From assembly GCA_011009095.1 (NCBI GenBank), contig VTPC01089958.1, positions 333,984 through 397,983 of the forward strand: 64,000 bases of DNA, given 5' to 3'. The notes below the pieces were generated by a model. It saw nothing but the letters and a program-made list of their open reading frames with translations, was not told the origin of the DNA and made no database searches. Below, one piece after another: positions 33,201 to 45,200 of this stretch. This DNA comes from Ignelater luminosus (Eukaryota > Arthropoda > Insecta > Coleoptera > Elateridae). Position 1 is the first letter of the stretch. Each line of letters begins with the position of its first letter. The position numbers and the translations under genes were made by a program.

Positions 33201-36200
33201 ATTTAAAACGGCGAGCTATTTCCGTATTTCGTTAACTTTTCCAAGAAATTAATGAGGTAAAAATAAAAATTTCCATTTCAATTCTCGTATTTTACAAACA
33301 AAACTTAAAAGCTTTCTCGCTGTTTCAGAATTAAATTTAGCGTAGGAGTTACCTAAAATTAAATTTAATACACGAAGATGCGGATGAATTTGGCATTATA
33401 GTTTTTAATCTGGAATGGTAGTTAGATTAAACTGTCAAGGACAATAATGTATTGCATCATCTATTTTTGTTCTTGAGTAGGTTTCTTATAGTACACAAAA
33501 AAGAAATTCGGGATCAACTGGAGCTTTTTTCTGCAAGTGATACAAAGACAAGACACGACAAGTGAATAATCTTTAGACTCGCGGGAGTCAAACTACAATA
33601 TTATTGAAAAAAAGAGTTATAAACAATTTTTTTAAATTTTTGCAATATTTATATGTTTGGTTTTCAAATACCAGCTATCTGCGGCCCAAATGATAGCTAA
33701 GACCTGCCACTCAACTATTTTCTTTTTTTAAAGAAATTCTGCCTTGCTGCAATCTTCGTAATTAAATTTAAAATAAATTGTGGTTCAAATTTAAATCGAC
33801 TTATTCACGCAACAGAGTTTTCCATGCTTACGAATTGATTTCATTTAGCGCCCTCTTGGGCGTCCTATTATCTTCTTCGAACTCTACATCTGTAACTAGC
33901 AGGATATGATCTGATAGCCCATCAGCTTCCAGGTACAATTTGTTTTATTTCACAAAATCTTAAAATAATTCGTTAATCCCAATAAAGTCATTTTTTGAGC
34001 GTCGCGTTGACTGCTGATGATTCCCAAAGATGTTGCTGGCTCAGTGGGTTAGGAGAACGACTACAAATCAATTAACGCCGAGTTCGAGCCATTACTATTT
34101 TTTTTTCTTCACGATACCTTTCCTACTATACTTGCAACTATGTTTCTATTCTTGGACTTCCTCCTGTACTAAATTTAACAATGAATTTTTCTTCGTGGAA
34201 TAAAAAAGTGAATCTAGTAATTAAAAAAGTACCTGAAGAACAAACTACTAATAAGGCAAGCAAATTTAAACGTTCCAAATTAAATAACTTTAACTATTTA
34301 CAAAATACAAACCTTTTTAGTCAAACAGAATTTCCAGGTATACAAAGCGATCCGGCTCAGTCGCTTCTGAGTCTTTGCAGTTGTTTTGTTGTGTCGTCAG
34401 AAATCACGATGCAGCGCACGATTAAACAGTAGTATGCGATCAAGTTTTGCGTGATCCGTGAAGCATACGGGGATGATGCCATGTCAAAAACACCAGTTTT
34501 CGAGTGGCACAGGAAGTTTGAAAAAGAAAGGGAGAACGTCGAGGACGAGCAACGCGCAGGAGGTTCGTCAACAAGTTGAAATGAGGAGAGTGTGGCAAAA
34601 GTGAAAGTTTTGAACTCTGCTAATCGACGTGTGGTTGTGAGAATGATTGCAGAAAAGTTGAATTTACAGAAATCCAGTGTGTATTCAGTTGTGTCAGACT
34701 ATTTGCAGATGAGGAAAGTGTGCACCAAATTGGTTCCAAAGGTTTTGTCCTGACAACAGAAGAAAACCCGTGTGTCGATTTGTTAGGAACTGCTGGAACA
34801 TGTGTAGCTTGAGCCTAATTTTTTGGACAATGTGATAACCGGTGATGAATCATGGACGTTACAGTACAATCCCAAGACGAATCAAAAGTCAAATCAATGC
34901 TCATCGTCTTCTTTGATTTAAAAGGTGTGGCCCACAGTTTGTTCTCGCCGGACAAACAGTGAACGGTCAATTTGAAGTGGGAATGCTCGAGCGGTTGTGG
35001 TTAAGGTCCGTCGCATCTGAAGGTAGATCGCCGATACCTGGATTCTTCATCACGACAATGCGCCGAGTCACATGTCGCTATGCGTAAGGGAGTTTCTGGT
35101 GAAGCACAACCTGGCAGCGTGTCTCAGTCCAGATCTGGCCTTGTCTGACTTTTTTCTCTTCTCTCAGATGAAACAATGCCCGAAAGGACACCATTATGGG
35201 ACGGTGAAAGGAGTGCAAGCAGCTTCGACGCAGTGACTGAAGGAATTTCAACCCATTGTACGTATATCTGCAACAAGTTTTTTTCACGAATGTAGTCTCA
35301 GTATTTTTTGGACAGACCCTGTATGTTTCTTAACCTGTTTGCTCATGATCAGGTTAGGTTTACTCATTGACTGATGATTTTCAAGTGCCTTTTTACCAAA
35401 TCACAGCCATCTTCTTTTATATTTGCTACTTTACTCTATTTCTTTGATTATCAGTGTCAAAGACTGTATCAAACACTGAGGAGAATGTCAGCCAAAAGAT
35501 TAGCTCATGGCAAGAGGAAACTTTATATAGTAGCTACTGACTGGAAGGCATTATTACAATAGAAATTACGTAAATGAGTCTAAATCTTACAGTTATAAAT
35601 AGAGATATTTAAAAGAAGAGCTTAATATAAAAGAATACAATGGCGATGCCGCCTGCTTATGGTTTAGCCCTTCCAAATAAGGTTGATAGCAGGAAGAGTA
35701 AGTTTAAGTTACCTAGAGAATATGTTTTGTAACTTTTACTTCTTTAGTATGTTAACTGCTATAATTCTTCAACCTCCAAAGTTCTGCTTGAATTCTTTCT
35801 AAACTTAAGTTCCCTAATATCCAAAACAGCATTGTGATTTCCCTCACTCTTTACCTACTTTAAATTTTAATCTCTCCAAATAATTATCAGGTCCTCAGCA
35901 CTTGTTTTCCATTAAATGAAGTCCGGGATTAGGGACCAATAAACTATTTTCGCTAGTATATTGGTTTCCAATAATGAACTAGTCATTTTTGTTTTGTCTC
36001 ATTTGCACAGGAATAGTGAGGAAAAAGGAAAATGAAGCATAATGAACCCTAGCCTTCTATACCTAATAGTGTCGTAAAAAGAGAGTAAGCAAAAGTTAAA
36101 ACGCCACCAAAGGTGAATTAATATCTTCTTTAGTCATAAATTGATGAAATTTCAAAATAGGAAAGACCGAGAACCGCAAGCAGTGATGGTAATGTTGCTC

Positions 36201-39200
36201 AAGATTTACGACCCTCACAAGACCCTCCTAGACCTCAGGCTAAATCTAGTCGAGTAGTGATCTCTTTCTAAAACGACACCCCTCTTCATGATACCGTCAT
36301 CTTATCAAATATTGGATCTTCAGACGTCCCCGGTTCCCATTCCAGAAGACGATCAAAGTGGGTGATGGGATAACTCATAGGCTAAAGACCCTGGGGACTT
36401 TCCGGCCAAGACGGCAGACTGACTCATTGTCAGTGGTGATGATGAATGATGGACGAATCCCGGTAAATGAAGCGCCAGTCAAAGTCTTCGTCCATCCCCT
36501 CGTGGTGGTGATGAAAGTTGGAAAGTAGCATAAGTGGAAGTTTGCCACGTGGTAAGAACCGTTATCATAACGAGCCAGTGAAACATGAGAATGTCCGCAT
36601 GGCGGAGAACCGAGAACCAAGCAATTTCTGAAGCAACAAAGGTTGTATATCGTTGAGCGATGAGTGTGCTGCCGAAAGATGTTAATGAAGGATAGGAACA
36701 CTGTTGAGGACTGTTTTACTTTTCAGAAAAAATACAACCTCGCGTACGAAGTGTTCGGCTGCGCTCGCCTTATCGAGCGTCATGCTCGAACGTTGGTGGG
36801 GTAGCAATCCTTGAGGACAGGCGGCAGAACAGCAGTCTCGATATAGAACACCACGAGACATAGTCGCGGGCCAGAACACGAAGCCAGATCATTATATCAA
36901 TAAACAATCATTAAAGCTTAATGTAAGTTTTATTATCAGTTTGAGTTAAAAGCAACTCAAGACACAACATGAAGAGAGCGGGCAGTTTAGCGGTAGCTAT
37001 AGGCGGGTTTTCCCATATAGCAGCGTCTTCTAGCGGTAACTGTAAAAATGACGAGACGACCTTGGCCGCCGACACGCCAAGAATGTCTGGAGCATGATGG
37101 AGAGAGTTTTTGGCGACCGGAGTGACCAGGTCCGATGGCAGGTATAGGAATGGTGGCAAAACCTTACCAGCAAGTGTTTATCAAAAAGATTTTGACAGAG
37201 AAAAATGAAAAAAATCCATCTAAGTGCTCACAAGATACTAAGACGACGTTAAATATGTTTAAATAATTATAGAGGAGAATTAATTGTAACCTAAGAGCAG
37301 TTAGAAGATAAACACAGCGGACGACTATATTAAAGTAGAGAAACTGCAGGAAGAGTGTGACACCTTTGAATGTCTTTGGGAGCGTTTAAACCGTGGCAAA
37401 CAAGATGGAATTTCTGTATTCTGCCACAAGAGCGAATTTAAAATTTCTTATAAACCAAGTTCTGGAAATTTTCGATACCACCACGTATTACATTCAATGA
37501 CTACACTTCCAATCCAGAGATTTTACTAAATCCTATTAACAGACTTTTATCTTCATAAATGGTGAGTGATAACTATATCAAAATTGAAAAATAAGTTTGC
37601 TAATAGTACTATTAGTTTGGGAAATCCAAATTGGGTCTATAGGAACAGTTGTTAGATTTGGTTGGTGTGTCCTTGTTAAACTTGGACACGCTCTAATGGT
37701 TATGTTGACCAAAGTCTAACAACAAGACTGTACAGGTTTCTTTTGTTAATCCCTAGCTATCCTTTATTTTCGGCATTAATTTTCTTGGCAGTTCGACATT
37801 AATAATTTCTTGACTACCGGCTTCGTGCCTGACAAGTTCATCTGTCTCCTCACTGCCATTGCTCCGGAACTTAAACAATGTTAGGGTCTTTTGTCATAGT
37901 GGGCCCATCTAAAACATTTATGCTGTTAGTATCGGAAATGAAAATTGTTATTTTGTTATAGTTTCTGTAATAATGCAAGTACGACCAACCTCTGTTTCTG
38001 GACTAGCCATTAATAAGTAACTTCAATCTCTCACTGTTTATTATTCTGAGTGATAGCTCCAAACGAGTACATCTACTCATGTTAAACTGTCACCAGCAGC
38101 TTTAGGGATTTTTCGTTGATAATTATTTCCAAATTTTGATATTTGACAGTAGAAGCATGAAGGTAAATGAACGAAGACACACATTAATATCAATATCAGA
38201 AGATTTAAATTCTCAGTTCCGCTTAGTATCCGATAGTGAGCAGACGTGAATTGTGGCTTCTCAGTGTTTTTGTCGTTTCCTCTTTCTTCACGCCCGAAAG
38301 ACGTCCACACCTTGAGGTAGATGACGAACTAATGTCTTTGAGTCTTACACTCTTCGTGCTTCATGTAAAACATTGCTTACCAAACGCTTCGCGGGAAACA
38401 GGATTAATAGGTTTGCCATCCCCGAAATTGCCTTTTTCTCTCCTACCGAGTTATTTGTTCCGGGCCAATTACAACTACATCAACATCTCTAGCCAACCCA
38501 GTGGAACTATCACTAGAACTTCAGCAAGGTTTACTGTATTATAATACTAATCTGAAAAGACAAATGGCGCCTCAGATTATCTTCGGCTTCTCTCTGTGAG
38601 TGGAATGCGACATTGAAGATTTAGAATCGGGATCTTTCTAGAAATTCTAACAGCAGAAGCAGATTTAAGTGGTTGAAGAACTCTATACAGCGAGGCTTCA
38701 TTCATCACGTCGGTAAAAAATTCAAAAAACTAATGTTCACGTGAACTTGTCCAGACTTCACATTTTACATTTGATAAATAAAGATGGTACCTACTCCTGG
38801 TGAAGGCCGAATCTTTGATTGGCCGAATTTTCAAGATTTAAAGTTTTACATTCTTTCTCATTCATTCAGATTCTAAAACCAAGAACAGACAGTATGGATT
38901 TACACAAGTTATTATATATCAGGTTAAACCAACTACCTGTTGCATTCAAGAACACAAACTGTAATAAAACAAAAGAAAAATAAAAATCCTTTAAAACAAT
39001 GTAAATAAGCGGTCGATTTAAATTTACAACCGTTAAAACTGACATACGTATTTATGTTGAAATTTATTTAAATTTTATTCTCTCAATTCAACCCTTTTCA
39101 GAAATATCTTTTATATGGTTTAAAGGGGTTAAAACAAAATAAAATAGACGTCATGAACCTTCCATGAATAATGCATCAAGTTGTACCTATATTTATTTAT

Positions 39201-42200
39201 ATCTTTTGGTCTCTCGTGTGTTCTATTTCCGTCTTTAAAATGTAAAACTTTCTACAATTTAGAAGGAGGTTGACATTTTGCTGAATTTCAAGTAGATTTT
39301 TACGTTCTCTACCACTATGACTTTTACACGCTCTGTATTTTTCTAGAGTTTGATTTAAATACATTGAAAGGGGCTTGAAGCTTCTTGTTTTTATATCGTA
39401 CTCATTTTTACACGAAATGAGATTGTTGTTATCTGTAAGAATGTAGATAATCGATAAGGCCTTGGCATCTCGTTGAAACTGTTTAAATGAGTAATTCTTC
39501 TAACTTCTATTTCCTTAATTACATTTCAGGTAAATATAAGAAACTGCTACTATCATGATATCGACGTTCAAGTCTGGGCAGCAATTGTAGTGGTCGATCC
39601 CCAACTTGACATTTTATTTAACGTCAACTTGTCGAATCCGAAACTAGTCATTGCTACCATTAAGTGTTCAGAGTTTTCTTTTCGGATTGCAAGTATTTAT
39701 TGTCGTTTGGTATTATGGATGTAAACACCTTAATCTGTGGTGATTTTAATGCTAAGGCCGAAACTTGGTTTAATCACTAATGAGAGAGGGGAATCATTTT
39801 TTAGAATTTCTGAACAAACCAGATAATCCCCCAACTTTTTGTTCGCTAAACGGGCAAAATAATATTGATATTATCTTGGTGCGAGAGCCATTGGTGCACC
39901 GTGTGAATAACTGGGAGGTCCGTACAGGCAAGATTGAAAGCGATCACAACATGATCATCAGCAAACTTCAATTGGGTATCCCAAAGTATGCATCATCAAA
40001 ACCAATCTATAGCTTGACCAATATTACAGAGATGAATCAAGGGAAGTTCTACTCCAAGAGCTAGAAAGATTGCTTTGGACCCCAATTGATCTTTTAGTAC
40101 TTGAGCTCCAGTGAATCTGTGCAGAGGTCCTGCAAACTAGAAAAAGATTTGCTGGTAAACCCAACTGGTGAATTCATGCCTTAGAGCGTGAAAGGAAAGA
40201 GACAAATCGAAATCGACGTCTTGCTCAACGAGCTCGAGGAACAAACGATTACGAACTCCTTCGGGACAGACATCATACGGCTAAAGCCCGCTTTGAAAAG
40301 AAAGTTAACAGTACGACAGGCTTCCTGGAAACGTTTTGTCTCGGAGGAGCTGGCTGCAAATCCGTGGGGTACACTTTATAAGATGGCTGTCTCAAGACTC
40401 AAATCCAAAATGGTACTACTACGATACGAACGGCTGATGGTCACACAAAAACTCAGCAAGACTCTCTTCAGGCAGTGAAATAACCGAAGACGACGTGCTA
40501 CAAGCGTTCTGTCAAATTAAGGCGAATAAAGCCCCTGGATGGAACGGTATCCATGGGGTAGTTCTAAAACCGCTTGCCCCGGTTTTGGCTGACTATCTAC
40601 GACGTTTATTTAATTACTGCCTGGTTCTGGATTATTTGAAAGAAAGGAAAACTGGTTACTATTCTCAAGTCTCCTGAGAAAGACCCAATAATGTCAACTC
40701 TCTCCGATCTATTACCTTGCTACCGGAGCTTGCCAAGATTTTTGAGAAGATTATCAGAGAGCTCATTATCAGGGAAACTGGAATAAATGAGCTCCATCAT
40801 CCTAGCCAGTTTGCTTTTTGCAAGTACAAAAGTACAGTCCGTGCTATGTAAAAGCTCCTTGATAGAATTCAATCCAGTTGTTGTAAACAGACTGGACTAG
40901 CTGACAAAAGCTTGCCGTTTCAGCTCAGAAGACGGTCTAAATGGCCTTATGGGTTACTATTTTAAAGTATCTGGTAATGCACATTGATAGTAAATTGCGT
41001 TTTGACCGCCATATCAGGCAGGTCACCAATAAAGCTAAACACATTGTGCAAATCCTCCGGCAACAGGTGCAAATGAAATAGGGATGTCCATCCTCTTCGT
41101 TGCGCACCATCTACGAGCAAGCTATGTTGCCAATTTTGTATTATGGAATCCAAGTGTTAGGTCCTTACATGGGCATTCATTGATTCGTAGATGCATTCTA
41201 AAAGGCTTCCAAAACTTCTGACAGGAAGAAATTTATTCCACACACTTACATTTCTAATGTGATGTAACAGTTGGCTTTTGGATTCTAACTAATGTTTTGT
41301 CCAGTATATCTTCGTTTTCATGCTCAGTTATGGATTTCTACAGTAAGAAAGTTTATAATTCCTAAACCAACAGATAGATCCTCCCTTTGTAACGTTTTTT
41401 CTACACCAAAAGAATGCACTTCCTATTTATTCTTATTATAAGAAAATTAAAATCACTATCTGTCTTTTGGTTTTATAATATTCCAATCAACGATATTATT
41501 ATTTTGATTTGCAATAATGTAGAAAAAAAGAAAAATTCCTGGACTACTGTTTTCACCGACAATAACCTTTAGATGATGTTTCTGAAGCTCTAGTAGTTCT
41601 AATGATAGCTGTAACAGTAAGTAGTTCAACTGTGATTATCGGCAGCGTGTTTGTTGTAAAGCAGTAGTCTTATTGCGAGTACGGGTGCTGATTAGATTAT
41701 AGGTAATTTTTGGTGAAGTTCTAATAAAGAAATGAATTGGAATGAGTGGACTTCTTGTCGCGGGAATAATAGTAGCCGGCTTGGCACAAATAACTCTTCG
41801 CAAGACCACGTCTCCACACGCGCGCTTTGAAGGTGAAACTTGGTAGTGAACGGTGCGGAAATTAATTGCTCCAAGAGGCGTTTGGTAAGCTGAATCCCAG
41901 GAGAATCATGGGGAGCGTAAAACCTAAAGACAATAGTCCATCCTCTATCGCAAGGTATAAACGTTCTTCGGTCGGCAAGGAAGGTAGAATGTGCAGCCGG
42001 GTGCTTGCGATTCCCATTAGGAAGAAGGCCTGCAATCGGACACTGATCAACTTGACAGGGCCGCAGGACATCTGGAAGACGAAAAAGACGGGAACACGAA
42101 AAAACTGGAAAGATAAATCTCCTGATATTTGCGTATACTTATCTAGAACTTTAACGCTAGCTACTCAGATTATCTGCAGGATTCTTTGATAAATCCACAT

Positions 42201-45200
42201 CTGCCTTTTTCTGTTCTGGTTCTTTGCAGTATGTAGAGCTTGCTATGGTGATGTGTATCATCCTAAGACTGTCGCATAAATATCTCTACTAAGGAAGGGC
42301 CTTTCATCAGTCAGAATCCAAAACTTTTTGCTTTTCTAGTTTTCAATAAATGCGTTCGTGAATGACTGTCAGATAAAGTTTTAGAGCATGACCCATCGGG
42401 CTAGAACAATTTTAGTTTTGCTTGGATAGAAGTTTCTCCATTGTGATTGAAAAGGTTTGGCCTCATTTCACCTGGAACAATTCCTCGATGACCTCCTGCT
42501 GTCATTATAATCACTTTTTTCTTGCACTTTCTCTATTTTGGTAGTTTTCTAGTATTCTTGTTTTCTAGCTGTTCTAATGTTATCTTTTTACTTTCTACGT
42601 TTCCCGTCAGACTTTTCTTAGAGTTAGGTTAGAGTTAATTCTCTTGCACATAGCTATTCCTCCTTCTACCGAAACTAACAGGTCAGTAAAAGTGTTTTAT
42701 GTTGAAAACAGTCACTTTTAGTACCGGAGGGAAGCAAAACAAAAATGTCGCCATCAGCAGAGTCACCCTACTCAAAGTACAAACAGCTCCGATAAAACTC
42801 CACTTAATTGTGGACAGGGTTCTACTCAAAACTGAGTTAAATTGTAATAATTATGCGCAATTTAAATTCCAAAATTCACAGAGAAAGAGATAGTGATATC
42901 GTGTAAAACCGCTCGCTGGCTAGAAATTTGAAATGAATGTGTGCAGTTTTCCTTAGCATTGAGGTACATCTTTCAGCTATCCATAAGGAGGCTATATCCT
43001 TGCAACTTATCAGCGAGTATTGTAAAACTCAAAAGACGATCCAAAACCAGACAGACTTTATTGAAATTAATTAGGTGATCATTTTGGAAATTAGTGAAAT
43101 GAGAAGTAGATGCGCTATCAGATTACAACCTGCTATTTTTGGACTTAACTTTTGTTTGAAGAAGATAATAAAATAACCTAAGTGCCTACAGATGGGCAAA
43201 AGCTGAGAAACCAACGATGACCAATATACAGAACAAAAAAGGTAATCAATAAGCGAAAAGTACAATAATTTTTGTATCGCAGTAAAAGGAATCTATCTAG
43301 GACTATTGCATGAATAGGTTGATTTGAATTTGTGCCAGAAGCGGAGCGACAAATTCTTATTATAATTTAATTCAGTCCCCAGAGAAGGATTTTTGAATAA
43401 CTATTGAGAAAATTGAATTCTTTCTTGTATTTATGCTATCAACTCCTTTGGTAGCTTTGCAGAATAATTACCAAAAATTATCTAAGTGCAAAGCACTTGC
43501 GTTAGTTTGCCTTCTATAGAAGTAGAACTTTTTCAAGCCAAATAGTTATTTGATGCTAATTTTTGACATCAGAAAGTCTAACCTCATTAGAATTAGACTA
43601 GAGATTTAAATAAAAACGAGAGATAAACAGCATGTTGACTTCCCATTCTATTTAAACTTTTCTGACTGACGTCCATAGTTCTTGAGAAATCTCTCCGATC
43701 TTGATTTTGCCTAACTAGCGCACCATGGATATCCCGTGCGGCTTATCCCTTGAAAGAATCTGGAGAACACAATAACTGAGCTGTGCAAAAGTTCAAACTA
43801 ACTTAAATTGAGATAGTAGACGCAGGTGAGAATGCGGAAGTTTTGAGAGAATGGAAAGGTTTAGAAAGCACAGACATTTGCTACACCTACTAGGCAGGTA
43901 ATGTCCCTATGACTTGATTTCGTTTTGAGCGAATGCAAATACAATTACCACTATAGTCTTTTCATGCATAGCTGTCCTATAGTTTTGTTCTGGTGTCCTT
44001 ACAGACTAACACATACAAACCGCGCACAATTCTCTGCTTGCACAACACTACACTGGCTTTCGTCTCTTTAATCTTGGCATAAGCTGATGGTTGTTCAGCA
44101 GCTGAAAAGCTTCTGCGTTAACATGCTGATGGAGTAGGTCTTTGTGCTTGCCTATCATCTTTTTTATCTCGTCCACCACTGTGGGGTTCTTGAGATCTCG
44201 GTGGATGTCTTGATTTTGGATGTACCATGTGGCATCTACTGAATTTGTTGTGGACATTTAACATTTAATATTTCTTCCTGTCCATGATTAATCCTTATTA
44301 TTGGAGTTAGACAATTCTATCCGTAGCAGTGCACATAAAGCAAGTCAATCCGGCTCATCCTAATTACAGTTTAACTAGTGTCAGTTCCCCGTCGCTGCAG
44401 GTGTAAGGGCAATCATGCCGAGCGCGCCCACTCATACTACGAGTGTTGGTATCTGAGATAGGAAGCAGAGTTGTGGCGGGAAGGGGAAGGTGTGGATGAT
44501 TAAAGATGTTTAGGGTTCGGTAGATGGGAGTCCCAAGCATCGGAGGTGGTGTTGGGTTATCTGGCTTTCAGAGGTGTGTCCTCCAAGATGTCTTGGAGCT
44601 TCCGGGCTTGGGCGAGGAAAATATAACTTCGAGTATCTGATTTTCTTTGTGGCTTTCCAGAGAGAATAATTAGTATCCTTCTCAGATGATAAATCCATCA
44701 TGTAATACCTTATTGATTCTTCTTTAATTCTCTGGATCTCTGTCTTGAGTTTTTGGGTTTTATCATTAAGAATCGTCTTCTAGCTTTCCTTTTTTCTGTC
44801 ATCAACTCTCTGATTTTAATTGGATAGTTCGTTCCTTTGGTGATTTGGGCGACCGTTCTGGTGTTATTGAAAGCAGCTCTTTGAATTGCTTTTGTATTTT
44901 TTTGATTCTTCATCTAATTGTTGTTTGGTTCTTAGTGCTACATTCCTAAAGCTCTTCCAGTTTGTGCTTTTATTTACCAGTGATGGGCGAGCCTCTTTTC
45001 TGATGATCTTTTCGCTCAGTGTTAGAATGATAGCAAAATTCTCTTAGTGAAGATCAAAGTTTTCTTTTACATTTATAAAGTTAGCAAATACAAGTTGACT
45101 TACCTGGAGAGTGGAAGTTAGAAACCAAGTCTTTGATAGCTTTTTGAGTAATTCTCTTCCTTTACTAGTTGTAAGTCTTGCACCCCAGTGTATATGTTTT

